The notes: generated by a model not told the origin, from the letters alone. DNA of 21,072 bases from Symbiodinium natans (GCA_905221605.1 CAJNDS010002401.1:1338542-1359613); one strand, 5' to 3'; shown: positions 1-7,856, numbered from the stretch's first letter. Translations and numbers: made by a program.

Positions 1-430
1 TGCCCATTCACCGCGGACATGTTGTTGCATGCGTAAGAGCGCAAACACCTTTCAGATCACATCCATGAGACAACAGGTGATCTCAGAAAGGCACATGAAT
101 GAAACTCCAACGAAGTTGGGGGCAATTCGGACTCGACGGCACACGGTGCAGTGTAGGATGCCGTCTGATGAAGGGGGCCTTGACAAGTCGTCAAGAATAG
201 GAATTGGCCGCAGGTTTAGGTTTGCGGGGCTTAGGCTGCTGAGTGCTCATTACTTCTTGTGATTTATGCACTGGTGCCGAGTTTCTGGCGACGCGTGACA
301 AGTCTACAGGCCACAGGCCACCTTTTGGCTATGCAAAGTGCCACAGCCATAGCCAACCAGCTTGAACAAGATCCGGGTCCTCGTTCATGTTGCATCCAAA
401 CTTCACAGACTGCAAATCTTGAGTCGTAAG
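1..430. other. No supported gene; unique sequence
   Basis: A 77-codon open frame (29-262, plus) shows no recognisable motif and its coding character is not convincing. I see no repeat or RNA gene here. The stretch ends at the first telomere-type array. Confidence 0.4.
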
Positions 431-457
431 CCCTAAACCCTAAAAACCCTAAACCCC
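431..457 (-). repeat. Short telomere-type array (CCCTAAA)
   Basis: About four degenerate CCCTAAA units read on the plus strand, so TTTAGGG is on the minus strand. One unit has two extra A. Confidence 0.8.
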
Positions 458-949
458 GAACGCTACACCCAATACCTCATGCCCTCTCTTTCGGAGGAGT
501 CCCTGGACCTAGGATGCCCAGTACGATTGTTTTGTTCCCTTTGCATAGGCTTAGATTCCATAAAAACCCGTTCAAGTAACGAAAGGCACCCGTTTTCGTC
601 TTAGCTACTGGGCAACCTAGTAGATGTACCTCCAGGATTGGGAGTGGCATGCCCGCTAGGAACGAGCAACTATCCTGGAGTCAGGCCTATCCTGGGGTTG
701 ATTTCGACGTAGTACGAAATATTTGTAGGCGCATGTGAACTTTGTTTAGGGTGCCCAAAGTCCACCCCAGTTTTTCACCTGCGAGAGCGTCGGCAGCTTC
801 GTCTGTCGGTGCGCACTGTGAACGTCTTATCTAATTGGGCGGGGATCGGTCCGCTCTGTATGGCCTAAGGAAGCGGCTGAAGCTACTACTATTTACTTTT
901 TGTTTGGGGTGAGTTCTTAAGCAATTGGTAGGTTAATACCCAAAACACG
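458..949. other. No supported gene; contains one small inverted repeat
   Basis: No convincing coding segment. The only structure seen is the inverted repeat at 884-933, listed separately. Confidence 0.35.
884..933. mobile_element. Small inverted-repeat element, CTACTA/AAGCAATT family
   Basis: The left arm (884-900) contains CTACTATTTACTTT and the right arm (916-933) contains TTAAGCAATTGGTAGGTT. They are imperfect reverse complements. The right arm resembles the ends at 13792-13811 and 20655-20670 (CTCCTAAGCAA...TAGTAG), which suggests one short terminal-inverted-repeat family. A telomere-type array starts just downstream. Confidence 0.45.
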
Positions 950-1076
950 AAACCCTAAGACCGAAACCCTAAACCCATAAACCCATAAACCCATAAACCC
1001 ATAAACCCATAAACCCATAAACCCATAAACCCTAAACCCTAAACCCTAAACCCTAGCCCCCTAAACCGTAAACCCT
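950..1076 (-). repeat. Telomere-type array with an 8-bp CCCATAAA variant block
   Basis: CCCTAAA units flank a homogeneous block (about 973-1028) of an 8-bp variant, CCCATAAA, repeated about seven times. The uniform block implies local expansion of a mutant unit. Confidence 0.9.
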
Positions 1077-1184
1077 TAGGGTAAAGGGTTTCTGGGATGT
1101 TGGGGCCTTTGGTCCGATGCATAAGGGTTTTAGTACGGTTTTGGCGATGCAGAGTGCTCTGCCCTCCTCACCTGGCTGTTCAAA

Positions 1185-1246
1185 GGGTTTTAGGGTTTAG
1201 GGTTTAGGGTTTAGGGCTTAGGGTTTAGGGTTTAGGGTTTAGGGTT
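1185..1246 (+). repeat. Telomere-type array (TTTAGGG)
   Basis: About eight TTTAGGG units with a few substitutions. The orientation is opposite to that of the array at 950-1076. Confidence 0.9.
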
Positions 1247-1448
1247 GCCATCTTTCGAAGACAGATCCCAGATTGTACCGTTATTTCGTGCTGTCTGCAC
1301 CCAGGTTTGCAGGCAAACTCCTTCTGATGGGCAAGAGGGTCAACATACCCGTCTTGAGGCCCTGAAGCGAACATGCTCATATACCGCACCTGCGAAACGT
1401 CCAAAAGCGAAGCATGCCGCCGGGCCCACCACAGATTTCAGGGCTTAG
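1245..1448 (+). CDS. Possible exon, unknown product
   Basis: The frame stays open from the end of one array into the next. It encodes a hydrophilic segment, and part looks protein-like (TPSDGQEGQHTRLEALKR, then a Lys/Arg-rich stretch). Possible acceptors are CCCAG before 1305 and TTTGCAG before 1314. There is no start context and no recognised domain. It ends at a TAG in telomere-type sequence, so the true 3' boundary must lie earlier if it is an exon. Product unknown. Confidence 0.25.
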   Translation: MPSFEDRSQIVPLFRAVCTQVCRQTPSDGQEGQHTRLEALKRTCSYTAPAKRPKAKHAAGPTTDFRA

Positions 1449-1537
1449 GGTTTAGGGTTTAAGGTTCAGGGTTTAGGGTTTAGGGTTCAGGGTTTAGGGT
1501 TTAGGGTTCAGGGTTTAGGGTTTAGGTTTTAGGGTTA
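1441..1537 (+). repeat. Telomere-type array (TTTAGGG/TTCAGGG)
   Basis: About thirteen units, with TTTAGGG and the variant TTCAGGG partly alternating. Confidence 0.9.
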
Positions 1538-1540
1538 GGT

Positions 1541-1577
1541 CCCTTACCCTTGTTTATAGGGATCCGAAGTATGCCCC
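1541..1577 (-). repeat. Reverse-complement copy of the 7.4-kb 43-bp repeat unit
   Basis: Read on the minus strand, this begins GGGCATACTTCGGATCCC and ends CAAGGGTAAGGG. It matches the third unit of the tandem repeat at 7497-7540 apart from an internal gap of about ten bases. Confidence 0.5.
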
Positions 1578-1692
1578 ACCCCTTCGACAACCGGGAGGTC
1601 TTGGCCTCCATGCGGCCGGACGCCTCTTTACAGGAGGACCCCTCATGGCGTCTCTCTCTTGGGATGTAACACAGTCCTTAAGAGGATGAAGG

Positions 1693-1752
1693 AACCCCAC
1701 CCCCATTATCATCCCTATTAAGGGCTGTTAGGATATGCTAGGGGCTTGGGGT
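1693..1752. repeat. Fold-back element
   Basis: The arms 1693-1714 and 1731-1752 are imperfect reverse complements (AACCCCACCCCCATTATCATCC at the left). The loop contains CCTATTAAGGGCTGTTAGGAT. It resembles the loop of the fold-back at 5908-5985 (CCCGTTAAGGACTGTTAGTAT), so they are probably one family. Confidence 0.5.
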
Positions 1753-1848
1753 TAGGGGTTCGGGTTTATGGCTTTAGGGTTTTTCGGGGCTTAAGGTTTG
1801 ATGGGGCTCACAGCCTAGGACTTTTCAGCAGGACTTCTCTGTGTTTGG

Positions 1849-1943
1849 TAGGCCCTTGTGATTTTTTTGATTTTCCCCTTGATTGGGGCTTAATAAGACC
1901 ATGTTTAGGGGGTTTTTTGAAAGGGTTTTGAGGGCCATCCTAG
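1849..1943 (+). repeat. Dispersed repeat family D, copy A
   Basis: Begins TAGGCCCTTGTGAT and ends GAGGGCCATCCTAG. Diverged copies lie at 11464-11587, 14123-14190 and 18445-18541, all in the same orientation. It has no coding capacity and no terminal repeats that I can see. Confidence 0.55.
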
Positions 1944-2049
1944 CGTAGGTTTTGCAACTTGTAGTGGAGCGTGTGTTTTTTGTTGCCGGGGGCGTCCCGG
2001 TCTTGTCGGCGGTTTTTGGATGTTTCTGGGGCTCTGCGCGCGCGTCCCG

Positions 2050-2088
2050 AAACCCTAAACCCTAAACCCGAAACCCTAAACCCTAAAT
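2050..2088 (-). repeat. Telomere-type array (CCCTAAA)
   Basis: Five to six degenerate CCCTAAA or CCCGAAA units. Confidence 0.85.
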
Positions 2089-2180
2089 CGAAGCCTTGAG
2101 GTGATGGGTGCCTAGGGTTGTGCCCTTGGGTTTGGGCACTCTTTTTAAGGATCCCCTCAAAATTTATGAAAGCCAGATAC

Positions 2181-2267
2181 GGGTTTAGGGTTTAGGGTTC
2201 AGGGTTCAGGGTTCAGGGTTTAGGGTTCAGGGTTTAGGGTTCAGGGTTTAGGGTTTAGGGTTTAGGC
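2181..2267 (+). repeat. Telomere-type array with TTCAGGG variants
   Basis: About twelve units, many TTCAGGG. It is followed at 2284-2326 by a short degenerate array in the opposite (CCCTAAA) orientation. Confidence 0.9.
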
Positions 2268-2352
2268 TTACCGGGCTACCAGGACCCTAAACCCGAAACC
2301 CTCAACCTAAACCTGCCCTAAAGCCCGGACTTCATGAGCCTGTGGCTCCGAG

Positions 2353-2416
2353 TTTGGGGTTTAGGGTTTAGGGTTTAGGGTTTAGGGCTTAGGGCTTAGG
2401 GCTTAGGGTTTAGGGT
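2353..2416 (+). repeat. Telomere-type array (TTTAGGG/CTTAGGG)
   Basis: About nine units, three of them CTTAGGG. Confidence 0.9.
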
Positions 2417-2474
2417 GAGTTGTTTCTGGTTGGGTTCGTTTCGCACGTGGTACCCTCGAACCTGACAGCGATCA

Positions 2475-2562
2475 CCTAAACCCTAAACCCTAAACCCTAA
2501 ACCCTAAACCCTAAATCCTAAACCCTAAACCCTAAACCCTAAACCCCAAACCCTAAACCCTT
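2475..2562 (-). repeat. Telomere-type array (CCCTAAA)
   Basis: About twelve CCCTAAA units. It ends directly in CCCTTACAG, which can serve as the acceptor of the exon-like segment at 2567. Confidence 0.92.
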
Positions 2563-2566
2563 ACAG

Positions 2567-2631
2567 GGCACCAGCGCTTCGCAAGCCAACCGATCCCCCC
2601 CAAGGAGCTGAGAACGGCCATGGGAGTAGAG
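2567..2631 (+). CDS. Probable small exon, Ala/Pro-rich
   Basis: After the acceptor-like TTACAG|G the frame reads APALRKPTDPPQGAENG. This resembles in composition the Ala/Pro/Glu-rich segments farther downstream on the same strand. A GT donor is possible at 2632. The telomere-type array 2475-2562 would be the 3' part of the upstream intron. Boundaries are by eye. Confidence 0.35.
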
Positions 2632-2727
2632 GTGCTTGGGGGCGTGGGGACGAAGGGGTTCCGGGTTTCGGCATGAAACGTTTAGGCCTTGGGGTGAGAA
2701 GGTTGGGTCTAGGGATTTTGGTAGGAG

Positions 2728-2920
2728 TCAGGGTCCAGGGCACCTCCATGGAGCCAAGAAGCCTAGTGAAACTGCTTTGCCCAGTTGGGTTCTGGCTTCC
2801 TGCAAAGTTCTAGCCAGCAGTAAAGATGGTACCCTTGTTATGGGGGGGCTTCTCGAAGTGATGTACCCTGCGCTACAGATAAAGAAAAGGGCGCATGAGG
2901 GTCCGACCAGACTTGGCTAA
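2728..2920 (+). CDS. Possible exon, unknown product
   Basis: The frame is open from an acceptor-like GGAGTCAG through GAKKPSETALPSWVLASCK to a Lys/Arg-rich end, then stops as the next array begins. The composition is protein-like but no family is recognised. It may belong to the same gene as the neighbouring exon-like pieces. Confidence 0.3.
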
Positions 2921-3060
2921 ACCTAAACCCTAAACCCTAAACCCTAAACCCTAAACCCTAAACCCTAAACCCTAAACCCTAAACCCTAAACCCTAAACCC
3001 TAAACCCTAAACCCTAAACCCTAAACCCTAAACCCTAAACCCTAGCCCTAAACCCTAAAC
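2919..3060 (-). repeat. Long telomere-type array (CCCTAAA)n
   Basis: About twenty nearly perfect CCCTAAA units over 142 bp, the longest uniform internal array. If the flanking exon-like pieces are real, it lies inside an intron that ends CCATGCAG|G at 3075. Confidence 0.97.
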
Positions 3061-3075
3061 CGCTCTCCCATGCAG

Positions 3076-3141
3076 GCCGAGGATGCTGCAGCCGCGGCGG
3101 CCAGCGATGTAGTCTCGGCGGAGCCTGCTGCCGCAGGGGAG
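3076..3141 (+). CDS. Probable 66-nt exon, Ala/Glu-rich
   Basis: The acceptor is ATGCAG|G at 3075. The frame reads AEDAAAAAASDVVSAEPAAA and ends GAG, followed by a possible GC donor (GAG|GCCTTG). The 66 nt are 22 codons, phase 0 at both ends. Similar phase-0 pieces starting after AG and several ending GAG|GY occur downstream (7593, 13938, 14560, 16111, 16599, 17434). Function unknown; it is probably a disordered linker. Confidence 0.45.
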
Positions 3142-3180
3142 GCCTTGCCACTCGGGACCCTACTTCACTATGGAGACTTT

Positions 3181-3282
3181 TGGGTTTAGGGTTTAGAGTT
3201 TAGGGTTATGGGGTTTAGGGTTTAGGGTTTAGGGTTTAGGGTTTAGGGTTTAGGGTTTAGGGTTTAGGGTTTAGGGTTTAGG
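3181..3282 (+). repeat. Telomere-type array (TTTAGGG)n
   Basis: About fourteen units, nearly perfect after the first few. It is in opposite orientation to the array 120 bp upstream, so the two arrays face away from each other across the small exon. Confidence 0.95.
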
Positions 3283-3379
3283 AAGAGAACCTCAAGAAGC
3301 ACGGGTGATTGTGAAAGCGGTTGTTGATTGTTGGCCCTTGCTTGGCGCCGGGCTCAATGCCTTCTTAAGGAAGCTTATC

Positions 3380-3410
3380 GTTTTTTTTGTTTAACTTTGT
3401 TTTCGACAAG
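3380..3410 (+). promoter_or_regulatory. Candidate spliced-leader acceptor
   Basis: A T-rich tract runs into GACAAG, with the AG at 3409-3410, 24 nt before the ATG of the propeller gene. In dinoflagellates nuclear mRNAs receive a trans-spliced leader at an AG of this kind. The site is inferred. Confidence 0.4.
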
Positions 3411-3434
3411 TGCGCTGGAAGTAGTGGACCAGCC

Positions 3435-4706
3435 ATGTTTGCCATTTCCTACCTGTTGTGCGTGTGCTACGCCCATGGTTCCAGCAGCTGGACGTGGACC
3501 GCAGTCACATCGGCGTCAGGCCACTTCTGGAAGGGTGTTAGTGTCTCAGGTGACGGAAGTCGGATGGCTGCCGTCGCCTTCTGGGGCAACATCTGGACCA
3601 GCGCCGACGGCGGCGCAAGTTGGACCGAAATCACATCGGTAAGCTTCACAGCTTGGATGGATGTTGCGGTTTCCGGTGATGGATTGAAGATGGCTGCCGT
3701 CGGCAACTATGGCAACATTTGGACCAGCTCCGACGGCGGCGCAAGTTGGACCGAAGACACATCCGTGGGAAGCACCCAAAACTGGTACGGTGTTAGTGTC
3801 TCTGGTGACGGAAGTAAGATGGCTGCCGTCGCCGCCTTCGGCAACATTTGGACCAGCGCCGACGGCGGCGCAAGTTGGACCGAAACCACACTCGCAGTCG
3901 GCTACTACTGGCGGGCTGTTAGTGTCTCTGGTGACGGAAGTAGGATGGCTGCCGTCGCCTACGGTGGCAACATTTGGACCAGCGCCGACGGCGGCGCAAG
4001 TTGGACCGAAATCACATCGGTCAGCACCCAAAATTGGATGGATGTTGGGGTTTCCGGTGATGGATTGAAGATGGCTGCCATCGCCCACGGTGGCAACATT
4101 TGGACCAGCGCCGACGGCGGCGCAACTTGGACCGAAGACACATCCGTGGCAAGCAACAAAGACTGGTACAGTGTTAGTGTCTCTGGTGATGGATTGAAGA
4201 TGGCTGCCGTCGTCAACGGTGGCAACATGTGGACCAGCTCCGACGGCGGCGCAAATTGGTTGAAAGAGACATCGGTGGCAAACACCCTTTGGGAGGGTGT
4301 TGGGGTTTCCGGTGATGGGTCTAACATAGCTGCCGTCGAAGCCGGTGGCTCCATGTGGACCGCGAACAATGCGACCACCACAACCTCCACCATGACGCCC
4401 ACAACCACAGCCACGACGAACACGGCCACCATGACTTCCACGATGACGGCCACGGTCACGGCCACGAACACGGTCACCTCGACCTCCACCATGACGGCCA
4501 CAACCACAGCCACGACGACCACAGCCACCATGACGGCCACGGTCACGGCCACGACGAACACGGCCACCATGACATCCACTATGACGGCCACGATGACGGA
4601 CACGACCTCCATGGACTCGAACGAGGTCAGCGCGAGCAAAAGTCTTGATGACACAGTCCTGGCGGTGGGGATCCTGGCTGTCACGGCCATCTTGGTCACG
4701 GTCTGA
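3435..4706 (+). CDS. Secreted seven-blade Asp-box (BNR-like) propeller, Thr-rich stalk, C-terminal anchor
   Basis: A protein of 423 residues, intronless. The ATG at 3435 is chosen because it gives a signal-peptide-like start (MFAISYLLCVCYAHG); the frame is open upstream but lacks an ATG. Residues about 16-311 form seven repeats of about 42 residues, each with VSVSGDG, a MAAV strand, GNIWTS and SADGGASW. The last fits the Asp-box S-x-D-x-G-x-S/T-W of BNR/sialidase-like propellers. Seven repeats fit a closed seven-blade propeller, although the last blade's box is degraded (TANNA). Residues about 312-395 are almost pure Thr/Ala/Met, mucin-like and probably O-glycosylated. The last 17 residues (TVLAVGILAVTAILVTV) are hydrophobic with no cytoplasmic tail, as in GPI-anchored or tail-anchored surface proteins. 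No sialidase active site is seen. The likely role is a cell-surface or secreted binding protein. Confidence 0.85.
   Translation: MFAISYLLCVCYAHGSSSWTWTAVTSASGHFWKGVSVSGDGSRMAAVAFWGNIWTSADGGASWTEITSVSFTAWMDVAVSGDGLKMAAVGNYGNIWTSSDGGASWTEDTSVGSTQNWYGVSVSGDGSKMAAVAAFGNIWTSADGGASWTETTLAVGYYWRAVSVSGDGSRMAAVAYGGNIWTSADGGASWTEITSVSTQNWMDVGVSGDGLKMAAIAHGGNIWTSADGGATWTEDTSVASNKDWYSVSVSGDGLKMAAVVNGGNMWTSSDGGANWLKETSVANTLWEGVGVSGDGSNIAAVEAGGSMWTANNATTTTSTMTPTTTATTNTATMTSTMTATVTATNTVTSTSTMTATTTATTTTATMTATVTATTNTATMTSTMTATMTDTTSMDSNEVSASKSLDDTVLAVGILAVTAILVTV
4370..4610 (+). repeat. Low-complexity ACC/ACG/ATG-rich coding tract
   Basis: A degenerate minisatellite inside the propeller gene, with blocks such as ATGACGGCCAC recurring. 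It encodes the Thr-rich stalk and probably varies in length between alleles. Confidence 0.75.
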
Positions 4707-5250
4707 GAAGCGGCTTTATAGTAAAAGTACTTCTGGTTTTCAAAGAGTGCATCTGCGATGCCCGGTTGTATGTCAAGCATGCTAAATACTGGGGAACGTA
4801 GATGCTGTTTGTCCCATGTTGATTCATTTTGTCACCACCGAATTCAGCCATGATGCCCTGCTCGGACCCGCAGCGCAGGAGCAGGATCGCATAGCAGTAG
4901 CGCGCCCCCCCTTTTCCGCAGGTCGCAAGAGAAAGGGCGGTGTTCACAGGTTGCGTAGTCTACTACAGTGCTGGTACTATGGAATACGATAAACGTGACC
5001 GTAATCGTGCAAAGACCGTTCTTCAGATGACGGAGGAAATCACAGCGTGTGACACCAGAGCCTGAGAGCATATCTGTAGAGTGCTGGCTGAAGCCTTCTG
5101 CAGCTGGAGCTTGAGTCGTGGCAAGCCTTACAGCCTAAGCCAAAACGCACCTGAACCCCAATCTTCCCGTTGAGGGCCTGGGGTGTTTTGTGTAGGGTTT
5201 TAAGCCCTAATCCTGTATAGGGTTTCGCGCAAGCTCTCCAATCGCTGCTC
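4707..5250. other. Downstream region of the propeller gene, no gene supported
   Basis: It presumably holds the 3' untranslated region. Minus-strand frames at 4696-5071 show no motif and are not believed. No array or fold-back was seen. Confidence 0.4.
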
Positions 5251-5406
5251 TTGGTTAGAAGGGAATGAGAGAATGAGGCACCCTATATAGAATCCCTCAA
5301 AGGGTATATATAGGGGGATATAGGTACATCATTCGATATGTAATCCCTTAAAGGGTCTATACAGGGGGATATAGGGTACCTCATTCCCTCATTCCCTACT
5401 AACCAA
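5251..5406. mobile_element. MITE-like fold-back element with about 37-bp terminal inverted repeats
   Basis: The left arm 5251-5287 starts TTGGTTAGAAGGGAATGAGA and the right arm 5370-5406 is its reverse complement with a few mismatches. The interior carries a direct duplication (AATCCCTCAAAGGGT... and AATCCCTTAAAGGGT...). There is no coding capacity and no clear target duplication. The element ends about 20 bp before a probable exon acceptor at 5428. Confidence 0.75.
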
Positions 5407-5428
5407 CAGTAAGCTTAACCAGGCTCAG

Positions 5429-5478
5429 GAGCTGCCGCCGGCAGCCCATGAGGAGCAGGCAGCGGCCGGATTGTCGCG
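5429..5478 (+). CDS. Possible small exon, Ala/Glu/Pro-rich
   Basis: After the acceptor-like GGCTCAG the frame reads ELPPAAHEEQAAAGLSR, then a possible GT donor at 5479. The composition matches the other small Ala/Pro/Glu exons. The downstream side is very AT-rich. Confidence 0.35.
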
Positions 5479-5518
5479 GTTTGGGTACATATAAAGATAC
5501 AAATAAGCATACAAATTC

Positions 5519-5760
5519 TTAGATATAATATATATATATATTATATAATATAGTATATTATAATTATAATTATAATTATAATTATAATTATAATTATAAT
5601 TATAATTATAATTATAATTATAATTATAATTATAATTATAATTATAATTATAATTATATATGCAAAAAACGTGTATATATGTATATATATATATATATAC
5701 CTCTGGTGTATATACATATATGTATGATGCCTATATATATATATATACCCGTACATATAG
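5519..5760. repeat. AT-rich microsatellite region with (AATTAT)n array
   Basis: 5561-5656 is an uninterrupted hexanucleotide array of AATTAT, about sixteen units and self-complementary. TATATA-rich tracts flank it on both sides. Strong cruciform or slippage potential. Confidence 0.95.
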
Positions 5761-5907
5761 GGATTCAGGGTACCTAATTCCGAAAATCCCTGCTACATGC
5801 CCAATAAGCCCTACAAAGCCTTGTCAGGCCCAGCCAGGCCTTTCTGCCTTACTGTCGTGAGAAAGTTAGGGTTTAGGCTTCAGGGCTTGGGGCTTATGGA
5901 CTATATT

Positions 5908-5985
5908 CATATCTTGGGATGGTCCCCCTTATACTAAAATCCCGTTAAGGACTGTTAGTATAAGGGAGAACATCCCATGTCATAT
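5908..5985. repeat. Fold-back element
   Basis: The arms 5908-5936 and 5956-5985 are imperfect reverse complements, including CCCTTATACTA and TAGTATAAGGG. A truncated relative lies at 6431-6478 (GGGGGAACATCCCAAGGTATG), and another at 1693-1752. Confidence 0.65.
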
Positions 5986-5998
5986 CCCTAACGACAAA

Positions 5999-6027
5999 CC
6001 TAAGACCGAACCCTAAACCCTCAACCT
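5999..6027 (-). repeat. Degenerate telomere-type array
   Basis: Three or four diverged CCCTAAA/CCCTCAA units. Confidence 0.6.
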
Positions 6028-6151
6028 TTGCTTGACAGGGCGACCGCTAAGTTCATGAGTATACACAGTATACACAGAGACATGTGCGAAAGCTGTACTA
6101 GTGCTTCATACGAATACAGACCGAGGTACCGTGTCCTAGGGCATGCCGCCA

Positions 6152-6236
6152 CCCTAAACCCTAAACCCTAAACCCTAAACCCTAAACCCTAAACCCTAAA
6201 CCCTAAACCCTAAACCCTAAACCCTAAACCCTAAAA
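6152..6236 (-). repeat. Telomere-type array (CCCTAAA)n
   Basis: About twelve perfect CCCTAAA units, starting abruptly after GCATGCCGCCA and ending in a short A run. Confidence 0.96.
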
Positions 6237-6430
6237 AAACCCACCTGCCCTTCCGGGAACGCCTTTCAAGACTGGACGAGCCTCAACTTAGATAGGCTTG
6301 TAGTGGCATGCTGAAAGCAGGTGTCCTTGCTCTCTGATTGATACGTTTTTGCCCAGTTCGACTGAAGAGCCGCGTTTGCTTCCGCTGTGGGGAGTTGGGG
6401 CCCTCAAGGAGCCCTGGGAGACCAGACTAA

Positions 6431-6478
6431 CATTCCTATTGAGGATTGTTTGTATCAGGGGGAACATCCCAAGGTATG
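6431..6478. repeat. Truncated fold-back relative
   Basis: It matches the core and right arm of the 5908-5985 element (CCTATTGAGGATTGTTTGTAT, then AACATCCCA). A left arm is not visible. Confidence 0.45.
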
Positions 6479-6479
6479 A

Positions 6480-6516
6480 ATTTAGGGTTTAGGGTTTAGG
6501 GTTTCGGGTTTAGGGG
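6480..6516 (+). repeat. Telomere-type array (TTTAGGG)
   Basis: Five units, the last two degenerate. Confidence 0.85.
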
Positions 6517-6593
6517 AGCCCTTAGGTGCAGCTTGGATACGCAGAGGCCAGATTTTAAGGGTTTTTTCGACTTGCGCTGTCGATGGGTGGTCG

Positions 6594-6896
6594 TTGCCCC
6601 CTGGACAGGGCCGACAGGCATACGCGGGCACGCACAAGACTTCCATTCGTGACTGCTTGCCTCGAACCTGCGTGTACTTGGGGATTGACATTCAGTGTTG
6701 TGGCTTTCGTCAGATGGAGGGCCTGTTTAGACTGCCGCATGCCAAGGCAGAGGCGGTGTTGTGCCTTTTCACACATGTTGTGCAGTCCAAGTACACAACT
6801 TCCCATGCTTTAAAGTCGTGCGGCCGCAACCATGAACACACCCTGCCAGCAGTTTTCACAGACTGGCAGCATTGGCTCCGAGGCCACCATCGTTGA
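6594..6896 (+). pseudogene. Possible reverse-transcriptase remnant
   Basis: An open frame without an ATG. The segment YLGIDIQCCGF...LFRLPHAKAEAVL resembles the connection after the palm in retroelement reverse transcriptases of the Ty3/DIRS type (aromatic-LG-x-x-I, then RLP-x-x-K). No catalytic Y/F-x-DD is present and the frame stops at 6894. The resemblance is by eye and short, so it could be chance. Confidence 0.3.
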
Positions 6897-6931
6897 GATT
6901 ACTTGCGCCAGACGGATGCCTTCTGGAAAAG

Positions 6932-6961
6932 GACCCAAACCCGAAACCCTAAACCCTAAAA
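6932..6961 (-). repeat. Short telomere-type array
   Basis: Three to four CCCTAAA/CCCGAAA units. Confidence 0.8.
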
Positions 6962-7361
6962 AGTGAGGTGTGCTCGAGGCGACGGGGTTGGCAGTTGCAT
7001 CGGGCGGCGGGTGAAGGCGGTGGCAACGCTGCGGTAGCTCATCTGAGGAACGTTCAGCAGACTCATGGCCACATTTGGTGGTTTTTGCCTCGGTTGTGCT
7101 GGGCGGGTCCGTTGGTGGCATGAAGGTAGCCGGGATTTGCTGGGCAAGATTGAGCAGATACGCTGGAACTCCCACAAGTCAGGCTTCTGTCCGGGATGGT
7201 AAGAGATAGGACTGCTGTGAGCTGAGGGTATTCGCTTCGTGGCGATGATAGCACTGAAGTCCGAGATCAGTTGGCGAACTTCCAGGAAGCCCATGCTGCT
7301 TGCGTTGCTTGCGATCCTGGCAAGAGTGGGATCCGCCTCGTCGCTGCAAGAGACCTGAGGG
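6956..7361 (-). CDS. Possible minus-strand exon, unknown product
   Basis: The minus frame is open from an acceptor-like CTCTTGCAG near 7350 and reads SDEADPTLARIASNASS, then MGFLEVRQLISDFSAIIATK, to a stop at 6956. The first part looks like an ordered globular protein; the C-terminal part is basic and less convincing. No domain recognised. It is the only sizeable minus-strand coding candidate. Confidence 0.3.
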
Positions 7362-7410
7362 GGCAGGTCACTCCCTAAACCAATGCGGCTTCAGTGCTCA
7401 TGAACATAAT

Positions 7411-7553
7411 ATACTTCGGATCCCTTAAAACCCCTTTAACATAATCAGGGCCCATACTTCGGATCCCTTTAAACCCCTTTAACATAATAAGGGCCCATAC
7501 TTCGGATGCCTTTAGATCCCTTTAGGCAAGGGTAGGGGACCGTACTAAGGGCC
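7411..7553. repeat. 43-bp tandem repeat, three copies
   Basis: Units begin ATACTTCGGAT at 7411, 7454 and 7497, an exact 43-bp period for the first two. The third is longer (57 bp) and diverged internally but ends with the same AAGGGCCCA. A reverse-complement relative lies at 1541-1577. Confidence 0.85.
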
Positions 7554-7592
7554 CATGGCTCCAAGATAGAGCCCAGTGTTCATCCTGGGCAG

Positions 7593-7625
7593 GTATCAGA
7601 GCCACCGGCGCCTGCGGAAGCAGAG
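7593..7625 (+). CDS. Possible 33-nt exon, Ala/Glu/Pro-rich
   Basis: The acceptor is GGGCAG|G at 7592. The frame reads VSEPPAPAEAE and ends GAG before a possible GC donor (GAG|GCGGAG). Eleven codons, phase 0 at both ends. The frame is open to a stop at 7659 in telomere-type sequence, so the 3' end is uncertain. Confidence 0.35.
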
Positions 7626-7654
7626 GCGGAGGCTTGGATCTCTCTGGGCTTAAG

Positions 7655-7702
7655 AGTTTAGGGTTTAGGGTTTAGGGTGTTCAGGGTTTAGGGTTTTCAG
7701 GG
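7655..7702 (+). repeat. Degenerate telomere-type array
   Basis: About six TTTAGGG units with interruptions (GTGTTCAGGG, TTTTCAGGG). Confidence 0.8.
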
Positions 7703-7773
7703 CTTTGGGATTTGGGTTTTACAGGGGTTGATCTGGGCAGAGTTTTGTACTTTTTAGTACCCCCTAGTCCCTA

Positions 7774-7795
7774 TCCGTAGCCATTTTGGCTCAAG
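7774..7795 (+). other. Genomic copy of the dinoflagellate spliced leader
   Basis: All 22 nt match the DinoSL sequence (D-CCGTAGCC-ATTTTGGCTCAAG), with T at the variable first position. The leader is normally added to mRNA by trans-splicing. An isolated copy directly in front of an open reading frame is the known hallmark of a mature mRNA that was reverse transcribed and reinserted. No splice-donor GT follows it, so it is not an SL RNA gene. Confidence 0.95.
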
Positions 7796-7856
7796 TTCTC
7801 CAGCTAGTCCAGTCAGTCGACGGGATACATTTGCTCTCTGTTGCAACGGCGCGACG

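Noticed and set aside
4355-4648. A His/Asp-rich frame (HDHH, HGHGHEHGH) that looks like a metal-binding protein
   Set aside because: It is the shifted frame of the Thr-rich stalk of the propeller gene; ACC/ACG/ATG repeats read one base off give His/Asp. It has no independent start context.
3467-4780. Long minus-strand frames across the propeller gene
   Set aside because: They are shadows of a repetitive, codon-biased plus-strand gene with a signal peptide, Asp-boxes and a tail.
5541-5756. Poly-Ile frame on the minus strand
   Set aside because: It is a translation of the AATTAT microsatellite.
7774-7795. An SL RNA gene
   Set aside because: The leader is not followed by a GT donor or by SL RNA intron-like sequence; an open frame follows instead.
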